The notes under the pieces are model-generated. The model saw only the letters and a list, made by a program, of their open reading frames with translations, made no database searches and was not told the origin of the DNA. From NCBI GenBank assembly GCA_021849525.1, contig JAJZSS010000008.1:1-13729 (forward strand): 13,729 bases of DNA, given 5' to 3'. This DNA is from Chloroflexota bacterium (GTDB taxonomy: Bacteria; Chloroflexota; Anaerolineae; Anaerolineales; UBA4823). The stretch's first letter is position 1, and the number at the start of each line of letters is the position of its first letter. A program made the position numbers and the translations under genes. Of this stretch, positions 1 through 7,059 are shown in pieces.

Positions 1-598
1 CCACCAGAATATAAGCCCCAGCATGGTGGGCTTTCTCCGCCAGGCGGTGAATGGGATTCAAATAACCGGTAACATTACTGGCTCCAGTAATCGCTACCAG
101 GGCAACCTGTCCGGCATACTTTTCTAATTGAGTATCGAAGTCAGACTCAAGCAGTTGCCCGTCAGGCGTGAGCTGGACGTGAATCGTGTGCGCAGCCCGG
201 CGCCAGGGCAAATCGTTCGAGTGGTGCTCCATGCCACTGGTCAGGACAACATTCTTTTCAGGCGAAAACGGAAAGCGGCGCGCCAGCTTGTTAATCCCTT
301 CGGTTGTGTTTTTTCCGAATATACAGGTATGCTGGCGTGGATTTGCGCCCAGAAAATCGAGGACAATCTGGCGAGCAGCTTCATATGCATGGGTCGAAAT
401 CTGGCTCTTAAACCCGGTGCCGCGATGAACACTGGAATAATACGGCATAAATTCATCCACAGCCCGCTGAACTGAAAGTAAAGCTGGAGTCGAGGCGGCA
501 TTATCCAGGTTAACGTAAACCCGTTTTTGTCCATCCAGCAAGGGAACTTCTTGATCCAATCCAACAAACAGATGGCGAAGGGAGTGATTTGGGTTCAT
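1..598 (-). CDS. Aminotransferase class V / cysteine desulfurase-like protein, N-terminal part (cut by window edge)
   Basis: Reading the minus strand from ATG at 598 gives 199 open codons to the left edge with no stop, so the C-terminal part is outside the window. The product looks like the SufS/CsdA branch of fold-type I PLP enzymes: LDNAASTPAL (residues 31-40), SSVHRGTGFKSQ (55-66), a GKNTTEGINKLA stretch (95-106) where SufS has RGTTEAIN, GMEHHSND (122-129) whose His should stack on PLP, and SNVTGYLNPI (174-183). The position before SNVTG reads ITGA where relatives often have a His. The PLP lysine and any catalytic cysteine loop lie beyond the edge, so sulfur-donor activity cannot be judged. 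AAGG lies 7 nt before this ATG; an in-frame ATG at 604 is only 1 nt from the same ribosome site and is less likely. It is divergent from the dcw operon and probably unrelated to it in function. Confidence 0.88.
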   Translation of the reverse strand, partial: MNPNHSLRHLFVGLDQEVPLLDGQKRVYVNLDNAASTPALLSVQRAVDEFMPYYSSVHRGTGFKSQISTHAYEAARQIVLDFLGANPRQHTCIFGKNTTEGINKLARRFPFSPEKNVVLTSGMEHHSNDLPWRRAAHTIHVQLTPDGQLLESDFDTQLEKYAGQVALVAITGASNVTGYLNPIHRLAEKAHHAGAYILV

Positions 599-678
599 AA
601 ACATACCTTTATAGAGAAGAGATATCGCCTTTGCAGAAATGAAAGGAGGTGCGAAAACATTGCAATCATAAAAAACTC

Positions 679-707
679 TTGCAAAACAGATCGATTTCGT
701 ATATACT
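679..707 (+). promoter_or_regulatory. Sigma-70 type promoter of the dcw operon
   Basis: TTGCAA at 679-684 and TATACT at 702-707 are separated by exactly 17 bp, which fits a housekeeping promoter. A start near 713-715 would give a leader of roughly 75 nt before mraZ. The position just upstream of the MraZ-type boxes supports it as the operon promoter. No other equally good pair was seen before mraZ. This is motif matching only; no start site is known. Confidence 0.65.
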
Positions 708-718
708 GTGTGTACTTG

Positions 719-743
719 TGGGCAAATGTGGGAGAAAGTGGGA
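719..743 (+). promoter_or_regulatory. Putative MraZ operator: three TGGGN direct repeats with 10-bp period
   Basis: TGGGC at 719-723, TGGGA at 729-733 and TGGGA at 739-743 stand in exact 10-bp register with 5-nt spacers; each is also preceded by G, giving GTGGG three times. In E. coli, MraZ binds three TGGGN direct repeats with 5-nt spacers before its own gene, so this matches the known design closely. Here the boxes lie just downstream of the predicted -10 element, so bound MraZ would be expected to block initiation or early elongation and autoregulate the operon. Confidence 0.8.
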
Positions 744-765
744 CGCCGGGATAGGCCGGCGTTCT
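740..765 (+). promoter_or_regulatory. GC-rich hairpin in the mraZ leader
   Basis: ACGCCGG at 743-749 is perfectly complementary to CCGGCGT at 756-762 around a 6-nt loop. Pairing of 740-742 with 763-765, including G-U pairs, can extend the stem to about 10 bp. No T-run follows, so it is not a normal intrinsic terminator. It overlaps the third MraZ box and ends about 25 nt before the mraZ start, so it could affect leader RNA stability or translation. Function is inferred only. Confidence 0.5.
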
Positions 766-790
766 GCCGTTAAAGGATAGGTTAGAACTT

Positions 791-1234
791 ATGTTCTTCT
801 TAGGCCAGTACAATCACAACCTCGATGAAAAAGGCCGGCTAACCATTCCAGCCCGATTTCGTGACACCTTGACACTTGAAGGTGCATATATTATGCAGGG
901 CTTCGATTCAAATTTACTTATTTTAATCGAAGCCACCTTCGATCAGATCTATGAGCGCCTGAATCAAGCCAGCCTGACGGATGCGAACGCTCGCCTGCTG
1001 CGCCGGCTTTTATTCTCGACTGCCAGCCGGGCTGATTTCGACAAAGCCGGCCGGATCTTGATCCCACAGTACTTGCGCGAAACAGCTGGTATCAATTCCG
1101 AAGCTGTGGTCGTTGGCGCAGGTAAGTACGTTGAAATCTGGTCACTTGAGCGCTGGGCAGGCCAGCTAGAATTGCTTCAGGATCCAGAAGCTAATGCCAG
1201 CCGATTTGAGCCCTACTCAATATTGTTTGGTTAA
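791..1234 (+). CDS. mraZ: Transcriptional regulator MraZ
   Basis: A 147-residue protein with the MraZ plan of two SpoVT-AbrB-like halves: [14 protein letters not shown] (residues 11-24) and [15 protein letters not shown] (83-97). MraZ proteins form ring-shaped oligomers that bind TGGG-type repeats through the conserved D-x-K/A-GR loops and control the dcw operon; both loops are intact here. The start [15 protein letters not shown] matches the usual family beginning. AGGT at 779-782 lies 8 nt before the ATG, and AAAGGA at 772-777 lies further away. As first gene of the operon, directly behind a triple TGGGN operator, it is probably autoregulatory. Length is typical of the family. It is followed after 20 bp by rsmH. 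Confidence 0.97.
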   Translation: MFFLGQYNHNLDEKGRLTIPARFRDTLTLEGAYIMQGFDSNLLILIEATFDQIYERLNQASLTDANARLLRRLLFSTASRADFDKAGRILIPQYLRETAGINSEAVVVGAGKYVEIWSLERWAGQLELLQDPEANASRFEPYSILFG

Positions 1235-1254
1235 CCAGCCCTACCCTATGTGCT

Positions 1255-2223
1255 ATGGTAGGCCAAACAACGGGAGAACACCTCCCACACCAACCGGTTC
1301 TTTACCATGAAATTATACACGCTTTGCAGCCAATCCGGGGTGGAGCATATATGGATGGCACAGTCGGCGCTGGAGGCCACGCCTGGGGTATCTTGCAAGC
1401 CAGCCAGCCAGACGGCCGCTTCCTGGGCCTGGATCTCGATCCTCAGGCGCTTGAGCTTGCTCGCCAGCGTTTGGCAGAGTTTGGAGAACGGGTCAGCCTG
1501 GTTCAGGCATCCTACACCACTCTGAGCGAGCAAATCACGCGCACAGGTTGGGAGGGGGTAAATGGAATCTTACTTGATTTGGGGCTCTCATCTATGCAGC
1601 TGGACACAGCGGCGCGTGGCTTCTCGTTTGCGGTAGATGCACCTCTGGATATGCGCTTCTCTCCCCAAAACCCGGTGAGCGCGGCTGACTTGGTAAACAA
1701 ACTGCCTGAACGAGACCTCGCCAACTTGATTTTCCGCTACGGTGAGGAACGGCGCTCCCGCCAAATTGCTCGGGCAATCGTCCGGTCTCGCCCTATCCAT
1801 ACCACTCACCAGCTGGCTGAGATCGTTCTTAGGGCCAGCGGGCCTGAACGGCGAAAAAGTCATCTCCATCCCGCTACTCGTACCTTCCAGGCTCTACGGA
1901 TCGAGGTGAATCAGGAACTTGAAAACTTGCAAAGCGTGTTACCCCAGGCAGTTGCTGCACTTCTGCCTGGTGGCAGGCTGGCGATCATTGCCTTCCACTC
2001 TCTGGAAGACCGGATTGTGAAGCATTACTTCCAGAGGGAAAGCCGGGATTGTATCTGTCCTCCCAGCCAGCCGGTGTGTACCTGCGGGCACCAGGCGGTT
2101 CTTAAAATCTTGACACGTTCTCCTATTCGCCCATCGGAAGAGGAGACCGCCCTGAACCCTCGGGCGCGGAGTGCCGTGCTCAGAATCGCAGAGAAACTCC
2201 CGGTCAAACTGCCGGATAAATAA
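1255..2223 (+). CDS. rsmH: 16S rRNA (cytosine(1402)-N(4))-methyltransferase RsmH
   Basis: RsmH (MraW) uses S-adenosylmethionine to methylate N4 of C1402 in the decoding centre of 16S rRNA. The 322 residues include the opening [10 protein letters not shown] (12-21), SAM-binding loop [10 protein letters not shown] (34-43), GLDLDPQAL (58-66), [12 protein letters not shown] (106-117), [16 protein letters not shown] (160-175), [18 protein letters not shown] (205-222), [14 protein letters not shown] (246-259) and [10 protein letters not shown] (301-310). A cysteine cluster C266, C268, C275, C277 lies just before the TRSPIRP segment; similar C-x-C pairs occur in many RsmH proteins. No clear Shine-Dalgarno site precedes the ATG, and no other start lies between it and the mraZ stop, so it may depend on translation from mraZ. 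Confidence 0.97.
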   Translation: MVGQTTGEHLPHQPVLYHEIIHALQPIRGGAYMDGTVGAGGHAWGILQASQPDGRFLGLDLDPQALELARQRLAEFGERVSLVQASYTTLSEQITRTGWEGVNGILLDLGLSSMQLDTAARGFSFAVDAPLDMRFSPQNPVSAADLVNKLPERDLANLIFRYGEERRSRQIARAIVRSRPIHTTHQLAEIVLRASGPERRKSHLHPATRTFQALRIEVNQELENLQSVLPQAVAALLPGGRLAIIAFHSLEDRIVKHYFQRESRDCICPPSQPVCTCGHQAVLKILTRSPIRPSEEETALNPRARSAVLRIAEKLPVKLPDK

Positions 2224-2245
2224 ATCCCCTGCAAGCCGGGATTTA
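2221..2245 (+). promoter_or_regulatory. Inverted repeat overlapping the rsmH stop codon
   Basis: TAAATCCC at 2221-2228 and GGGATTTA at 2238-2245 form a perfect 8-bp dyad with a 9-nt loop; its first three bases are the rsmH stop codon. No T-run follows, so a strong intrinsic terminator is unlikely. It may be a processing, attenuation or RNA-stability element between the rsmH end and the cell wall genes. Confidence 0.4.
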
Positions 2246-2263
2246 CCTTAATTGGCACAGTTG

Positions 2264-2293
2264 TTGCAAACCTGTTGGCACCAGTCTTATTCA
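2264..2293 (+). promoter_or_regulatory. Possible weak internal promoter before the ftsL-like gene
   Basis: TTGCAA at 2264-2269, the same -35 hexamer as the operon promoter, is followed after 18 bp by TATTCA at 2288-2293. It sits in the largest intercistronic gap of the operon (110 bp). A repeat of TTGGCAC at 2252-2258 and 2275-2281 flanks the -35 element. The -10 match is poor, so this is only a candidate. Confidence 0.25.
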
Positions 2294-2333
2294 TCGCTCG
2301 GAAGAGCTGCTGGTCAACCCGCAGGAGGTAATT

Positions 2334-2822
2334 ATGGTGCGAGGAAGTAATCTAAAACAAGCTCATAGCCAGGCGCCCTGGCGTATCCAGCGTCAATTAA
2401 TCGGTATCGTCCTGGTAGCGATCATCTTCGGCATGCTGGCTGCTTATGCATACCTGGATATCAGTGCTCGTTCCACAGCAATTGGGCGACGCATCCTCAC
2501 CATGCAAAGCGCCGTAGAAGAGTTGCAGCAAATAAACGAAGATCTGCGCACGCAGCTGGCGCTGATCACGGCTTCTGGCGTCATGGAGGTTCGTGCAAAA
2601 CAAATGGGCTTTCGCACGATAACCACCGAAGAGACCACCTTCATACTTGTTCCAGGTTATGCCGGTCGCCAGCCAGTCCAGCTGGCCCCACAGGCCAGCC
2701 TTCCGGTTGCCCAGAATACCAGCAGCAAGATTCCGGCCCAATATACTGAATCACTGCTTGAATGGTTGGGTCGCCAGGCGCGGACACCCCTCTTCCCAAC
2801 CCTCCTGAGGGTACAGCCATGA
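2334..2822 (+). CDS. FtsL/DivIC-like single-pass cell division protein
   Basis: A 162-residue membrane protein with a short basic cytoplasmic N-terminus (1-21), one hydrophobic segment (about 22-42), then a heptad-like region (about 45-80, including AVEELQQINEDLRTQLALI) and the segment AKQMGFRTITTEET (88-101), which resembles the post-coil part of FtsL/DivIC proteins. These proteins form a trimeric subcomplex that activates FtsW-FtsI at the septum. Its place between rsmH and ftsI is the standard ftsL position, which supports the call more than sequence alone because the family is very divergent. The tail from about 108 on is Pro/Gln/Ala-rich and longer than in typical FtsL. AGGAGGT at 2323-2329 marks the start. 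The stop overlaps the ftsI start in ATGA. Confidence 0.78.
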   Translation: MVRGSNLKQAHSQAPWRIQRQLIGIVLVAIIFGMLAAYAYLDISARSTAIGRRILTMQSAVEELQQINEDLRTQLALITASGVMEVRAKQMGFRTITTEETTFILVPGYAGRQPVQLAPQASLPVAQNTSSKIPAQYTESLLEWLGRQARTPLFPTLLRVQP

Positions 2823-4585
2823 AAAACCCTTCGCCAGGCTGGCGTTTTTCATTTTTAGGGATCATCCTATCTGTCTTCCCGCTCTTAATTCTGGCTCGCA
2901 TCATTATGGTTCAGGCCAATCCGGCCCAGATCAAAGAGCTTAAAGCGTATGGGGATCAGTTCGCCTGGGAACCGCACAATATTATTCCAGCCCGCGGTCA
3001 GATTTTTGACCGCTGGGGGAATATTCTGGCGGGCAATGAAACTGTCTATGAAGTGGGCATTACTCTGGCTGAGGTACGAAACCCCGATACGATCGCCTTG
3101 ATTTGCAGTGTCGTGTTCGGCCTCGATTACGACAAAGTGAGAGCTACAGCAGAGCTCGAAGCCAGGCCAGACCAGGTCTACCGGGTACTTACTCAGACAG
3201 CGACTCAGGAACAGATTGACCAATATGAGGTGATGAAAGAGCGTGTGCTCCAGGATAGCCCCAAGGATAAAGATGAGAATCCCCCCAGCTTGCGGGGGCT
3301 CAGTTATCTGAAGCGCCTGAAACGGGTTTACCCTGAAAAGCAGGTCGGCGCGAATATACTCGGGTTTGTCAATGGTGATGGCATCGGCTACTTCGGGGTA
3401 GAAGAATACTTCAACAGCCTGCTCGCCGATAAACCGAAGACCATCTGGCTCCCCAAAGACCCTCAGCTCCTGGAGGATGTACCCGAGGTTCCCAACGGGG
3501 CAGATTTGATTCTTACCCTCGATCGCCAGATTCAAGCCCAGATGGAATCGATTATCGATAATGCCATTGACGAGAATGGTGCTGAATCAGGCACGATTGT
3601 GGTTCTGGATCCTGAAACTGGTGAAATTCTGGCCCTGGCAACCACGCCCCGCTTCGATCCGAATGAGTTTCAGAACTATGGGCAGGTTTTCCCTCCTGGC
3701 ACCCAGTACAACCCGGCAATCAGCCAGGCATTTGAACCCGGCTCGACTTATAAAATATTTACCATGGCTACCGGATTGGATTCGGGCGCGGTTAAACCAG
3801 AGACTTCCTTCCTGGATACCGGCGCTTTCGAAATCGGTGGTACCACAATTTACAACTGGAACTACGGCGCCTGGGGTCCGCAAGACATGCAGGGCTGCAT
3901 GCAGCACTCCCTCAACGTCTGCCTGGCTTGGATCGCCACACAAATTGGCGCTGGCGATTTCTATAAATATATGGATACCTTCGGTATTGGGCAGCTTACG
4001 GGTGTCGATATGGCTGGCGAAGTATCCGGACGCCTGAAAACACCAGGGGATCATGACTGGTATGACGCCGATTTAGGCACCAATTCATTCGGACAGGGTG
4101 TCGCTGCAACGCCGCTGCAAATGGCAACCGCTGCTTCGGCAATCGCCAATGACGGCATCATCATGACGCCCCATGTCGTCCGCTCAATGATCCACAATGG
4201 CAATCAGCAAGATTTTGAGCTCCGCACTTTGAGCACACCAATCAAGAAGGAAACTGCACATACGCTCACAGAAATGCTTGCCCGATCGTTAGAGACTGAA
4301 TCATCCGACGCCCTGATCACTGGTTACCGGGTGGCAGGAAAAACCGGCACGGCGGAAATTCCTACGCCCTATGGTTATACCAGCAACCTGACCAACGCCT
4401 CCTTTATTGGATGGGGACCCACGGATGACCCCCAGTTCCTGGTCTTTATCTGGCTTGAAAAACCTCAAACTGCTATCTGGGGTTCGATTGTAGCTGCTCC
4501 GGTGTTCAGAGAAGTTGTTGAAGACCTGGTAGTGCTGATGGATATTCCGCCCGACTTTGTGCGTCTCAAGCTCTACGGGCAATAG
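2819..4585 (+). CDS. ftsI: Class B penicillin-binding protein, septal transpeptidase (FtsI/PBP2B type)
   Basis: A 588-residue bitopic protein that crosslinks septal peptidoglycan outside the membrane, working with FtsW. One N-terminal transmembrane anchor (about 11-31) is followed by the non-penicillin-binding module with RGQIFDRWGNILA (59-71) and then the transpeptidase domain. All three active-site motifs are present: S309-T-Y-K312, S364-L-N366 and K508-T-G510. Two cysteines, 360 and 368, flank the SLN motif, which is unusual for an extracytoplasmic domain. No PASTA repeats are seen. An in-frame ATG at 2762 exists, but the start at 2819 is preferred: GAGGG at 2807-2811 lies 7 nt upstream, the start overlaps the ftsL-like stop as ATGA, and the anchor then sits at the usual distance. 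The order ftsL-ftsI makes the septal role more likely than an elongation role. Confidence 0.93.
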   Translation: MKNPSPGWRFSFLGIILSVFPLLILARIIMVQANPAQIKELKAYGDQFAWEPHNIIPARGQIFDRWGNILAGNETVYEVGITLAEVRNPDTIALICSVVFGLDYDKVRATAELEARPDQVYRVLTQTATQEQIDQYEVMKERVLQDSPKDKDENPPSLRGLSYLKRLKRVYPEKQVGANILGFVNGDGIGYFGVEEYFNSLLADKPKTIWLPKDPQLLEDVPEVPNGADLILTLDRQIQAQMESIIDNAIDENGAESGTIVVLDPETGEILALATTPRFDPNEFQNYGQVFPPGTQYNPAISQAFEPGSTYKIFTMATGLDSGAVKPETSFLDTGAFEIGGTTIYNWNYGAWGPQDMQGCMQHSLNVCLAWIATQIGAGDFYKYMDTFGIGQLTGVDMAGEVSGRLKTPGDHDWYDADLGTNSFGQGVAATPLQMATAASAIANDGIIMTPHVVRSMIHNGNQQDFELRTLSTPIKKETAHTLTEMLARSLETESSDALITGYRVAGKTGTAEIPTPYGYTSNLTNASFIGWGPTDDPQFLVFIWLEKPQTAIWGSIVAAPVFREVVEDLVVLMDIPPDFVRLKLYGQ

Positions 4586-4604
4586 ACCGGATTATAAGAG
4601 AGGC

Positions 4605-4631
4605 TTGCAGATCGTCGACGATAAACTGCAA
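4605..4631 (+). promoter_or_regulatory. Dyad/hairpin in the ftsI-murF gap, directly before the murF ribosome site
   Basis: A perfect 12-bp palindrome, ATCGTCGACGAT (4611-4622), lies inside a second inverted repeat, TTGCAG (4605-4610) and CTGCAA (4626-4631). As RNA this gives a 6-bp stem, a 3-nt AAA bulge on one side, a 4-bp upper stem and a UCGA loop. It ends 1 nt before the GAAAGG ribosome site of murF. No T-run follows. It could be a translational control hairpin or a protein-binding dyad. It is the only structured spacer in the cell wall gene part of the operon and lies where murE is usually encoded. Confidence 0.5.
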
Positions 4632-4639
4632 CGAAAGGT

Positions 4640-6064
4640 ATGCTGACCTTTGCTGATATCTTAGAAGCCTTATGCGGCACCCGCCCCGAACAAGCTCATC
4701 AAGTGATCACGGAGGCGGTGATCGATTCACGCAAGGTCAATCCGGGTGCTTTGTTCATTGCCTTACCCGGAGAAAAAGTCGACGGACATGATTATGTCCC
4801 AGAAGCGATTAAACACGGTGCTATCCTGGCTTTAGTACAGCGTGATCTGCCCTCCAGCCTGCCCGTGCTCGATCTGCGTAAAGAGTGTGAACTGGCGTAC
4901 CTTAACAATTTAGAGTTTCCGCTCTGCCTGCGGGTGGACGATTGCGTTGTTGCCTTACAACAAATCGCCCGTTTTTGGCGGAGCAAACTGGATATAAAGG
5001 TTATTGGGATCACGGGTAGTGTAGGCAAGTCCACGACTAAAGAACTGGTTTCGGAAGTGCTCGAACAGCGCTACCGTACATTACGCAATCCAGGAAACCT
5101 GAACAATGAAATTGGCTTGCCTCTCACCATCCTTCAATTAAGCTCCGCCCACCAACGCGCGGTCCTGGAGATGGGTTTCTATGTCCCGGGTGAAATTGCC
5201 CTATTGTGTGATATCGCCGGACCTCAAATCGGCATTATCACCAACATCGGCACCGTCCACGCCGAACGAGCTGGCACACAGGAAATGATCGCTCGTGGTA
5301 AAGCAGAGCTTGTACAGGCTCTACCCCCTGCTCCGGACGGTATCGCCATATTGAATTATGACGATACCTGGGTACGTGAAATGGCGAACCTCACACGAGC
5401 CAGAGTGTTTTTTTATGGGTTAGATTCTCATGCCGACCTGTGGGCAGATGGCATCGAAGGGCTGGGACTGGAAGGAATTCGCTTTCGTTTACATTTTCGC
5501 AACGAGACGATCCATCTGCGCGTCCCGCTCATCGGGCGCCACTCTGTGCACACAGCCTTGCGCGCGGCCGCCATCGGTCTGGTGGAAGGCCTCACCTGGC
5601 AGGAAATTTACAACGGGCTGCGCTCACCGCATACGCAGCTGCGCATGATGACCGTGAGAGCGCCATCAGGAGCACTGATTATTGACGATACTTACAATGC
5701 ATCCCCAGAATCTACCCTGGCAGCTTTGAATCTGTTGGATGAATTATCCGGCAAGAAGATCGCCGTCCTGGGAGACATGTTGGAATTGGGGCAATATGAA
5801 CGCATGGGGCATGAGATGGTGGGTGTACGCGCGGCCGAGGTTGTAGATGAATTGATCACAGTGGGCGAGCGCGGAAGATTTATCGCCGAAGCCGCACGTG
5901 ACGCCGGTTTGAACAGCTCAGCCATTGCCAGTGTAGAAAATTGCCCTCAAGCCATCCAATTCCTGGAAAACCGGCTGGACGACCAGACGATTGTATTGAT
6001 CAAGGGCTCCCGTGGCATGCAGATGGATCTCATTGTTACAGCCCTGGAGTACCAGAATCAATGA
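4640..6064 (+). CDS. murF: UDP-N-acetylmuramoyl-tripeptide--D-alanyl-D-alanine ligase MurF
   Basis: MurF uses ATP to join D-Ala-D-Ala to the UDP-MurNAc-tripeptide, the last cytoplasmic step of precursor synthesis. The 474 residues show the three Mur ligase domains: an N-terminal substrate domain with IDSRKVNPGALFIALPGEKVDGHDY (residues 28-52, described here in two parts: IDSRKVNPGALFIA and LPGEKVDGHDY), central ATPase domain with GITGSVGKSTTK (123-134), NLNNEIGLPLTIL (153-165) and NIGTVHAER (202-210), and C-terminal domain with DDTYNASPEST (349-359) and KGSRGM (455-460). A stretch around residues 75-98 looks longer than in many MurF proteins. GAAAGG (4633-4638) is only 1 nt from the ATG, an unusually short spacing, but an in-frame stop at 4622-4624 leaves no other upstream ATG, GTG or TTG. 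Its stop overlaps the mraY start. Confidence 0.95.
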   Translation: MLTFADILEALCGTRPEQAHQVITEAVIDSRKVNPGALFIALPGEKVDGHDYVPEAIKHGAILALVQRDLPSSLPVLDLRKECELAYLNNLEFPLCLRVDDCVVALQQIARFWRSKLDIKVIGITGSVGKSTTKELVSEVLEQRYRTLRNPGNLNNEIGLPLTILQLSSAHQRAVLEMGFYVPGEIALLCDIAGPQIGIITNIGTVHAERAGTQEMIARGKAELVQALPPAPDGIAILNYDDTWVREMANLTRARVFFYGLDSHADLWADGIEGLGLEGIRFRLHFRNETIHLRVPLIGRHSVHTALRAAAIGLVEGLTWQEIYNGLRSPHTQLRMMTVRAPSGALIIDDTYNASPESTLAALNLLDELSGKKIAVLGDMLELGQYERMGHEMVGVRAAEVVDELITVGERGRFIAEAARDAGLNSSAIASVENCPQAIQFLENRLDDQTIVLIKGSRGMQMDLIVTALEYQNQ

Positions 6065-7059
6065 CCCGGTATTCCCTGGCACTGGCGCTGGCGGGTCTAA
6101 GCTTTATGATCACGGTTATTTGGGGACAACCGCTGATCCGGATCTTGCGCCACCTGAAAATTGGCAAAGAAATCCGGGTTGAAGGTCCGGAACGGCACTT
6201 TACCAAATTCGGAACGCCTACAATGGGCGGGGTCATGATCGTTGTCCCTGTCGTGCTCATCACACTGATGATGAATGCCAGCTCGGTAATCGGGGTTACA
6301 TCTGTCCTGGGGCGCTCCATCATGCTGCCGATGCTGGTACTGGTCCTTTATGCCATTTTGGGCGCAGTGGATGATTGGGAAGGGCTGCGGGGCAAACGCC
6401 GTGGTTTGGGGATGCGAGCCGGGACGAAATTCTTCTTCCAATGGCTGCTGGCAATTGGTACAGCCTGGGGCCTTTATTATATTCTGGATGTACCAAACTT
6501 ATATTTACCGGGATTTAAGAATGAGATCGAGCTGAGCCCCTTTTTTTATATCCCGGTCTCGGCTTTCATCATCGTTTTGAGCTCGAATGCCGTGAACCTC
6601 ACGGATGGCCTAGACGGGCTGGCAGGCTTGATTACGGCCACTGCCATGGCCACCTATGGTGGGATCGCACTTTTACAAGGTCAGGTTTTTATCGCTCGCT
6701 TTTGTTTTACCGTGGTTGGCGCCATATTTGGGTTCCTGTGGTTCAATGTGCACCCTGCAATGTTATTTATGGGCGACACAGGATCCCTCGCCTTAGGCGC
6801 TACTCTGGGTGTGGTTGCATTGATGACCGGACAGTGGGTGCTTCTACCCGTGATTGCGATTATCCCGATGAGCACCACCCTGAGCGTTGTCCTGCAGGTC
6901 AGTTATTTCAAGATGACTGGCGGGAAACGGTTGTTCAAAATGGCGCCACTCCACCATCATTTCGAGCTTCTTGGGTGGAGCGAAACACAGATAGTGCAGC
7001 GCTTCTGGTTGATTGGTCTGCTCGCCGCCATGATTGGCGTTGCCCTGGCGGTCGTATGA
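6061..7059 (+). CDS. mraY: Phospho-N-acetylmuramoyl-pentapeptide-transferase MraY
   Basis: MraY is a polytopic membrane enzyme that moves phospho-MurNAc-pentapeptide from UDP onto undecaprenyl phosphate, making lipid I. The 332 residues contain many hydrophobic helices and the family motifs GTPTMGG (51-57), DDWEGLRGKRRGLGMRAGTK (104-123; the DD pair is in the active site), NAVNLTDGLDGLAG (176-189), MGDTGSLALG (237-246) and the histidine motif PLHHHFE (296-302). Length is normal. The open frame extends upstream, but the start at 6061 is chosen because its ATG overlaps the murF stop as ATGA and the protein then begins just before the first membrane helix. GGAG at 6045-6048 is a possible, rather distant ribosome site, so translational coupling is likely. 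Confidence 0.96.
   Translation: MTRYSLALALAGLSFMITVIWGQPLIRILRHLKIGKEIRVEGPERHFTKFGTPTMGGVMIVVPVVLITLMMNASSVIGVTSVLGRSIMLPMLVLVLYAILGAVDDWEGLRGKRRGLGMRAGTKFFFQWLLAIGTAWGLYYILDVPNLYLPGFKNEIELSPFFYIPVSAFIIVLSSNAVNLTDGLDGLAGLITATAMATYGGIALLQGQVFIARFCFTVVGAIFGFLWFNVHPAMLFMGDTGSLALGATLGVVALMTGQWVLLPVIAIIPMSTTLSVVLQVSYFKMTGGKRLFKMAPLHHHFELLGWSETQIVQRFWLIGLLAAMIGVALAVV

Noticed and set aside
128..567. Open frames on both strands in the left end (115, 80 and 108 codons)
   Set aside because: All overlap the aminotransferase class V frame, which has strong family motifs and explains the region.
527..754. 75-codon plus-strand frame running through the promoter region
   Set aside because: It crosses the predicted mraZ promoter and operator and has no family similarity. 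A possible ATT start at 659 after the strong Shine-Dalgarno sequence was considered, but the frame then contains the -35 and -10 elements.
743..762. mraZ leader hairpin as an intrinsic terminator
   Set aside because: No T-run follows the stem and the operon clearly continues, so termination is not supported.
1389..1415. Short CCAG-type tandem repeat in rsmH
   Set aside because: It encodes the QASQPD part of a normal RsmH variable loop and is only about three units long; codon use explains it.
2885..3535. Long open frame of 216 codons on the minus strand inside ftsI
   Set aside because: It is antisense to a clear PBP with all motifs, shows no family features, and has no ribosome site or operon context; it is a shadow of ftsI codon use.
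3561..4037. Plus-strand frame of 158 codons inside ftsI
   Set aside because: Out-of-frame shadow over the transpeptidase domain; composition rich in Arg/Trp/Ser is typical of frame-shifted reading.
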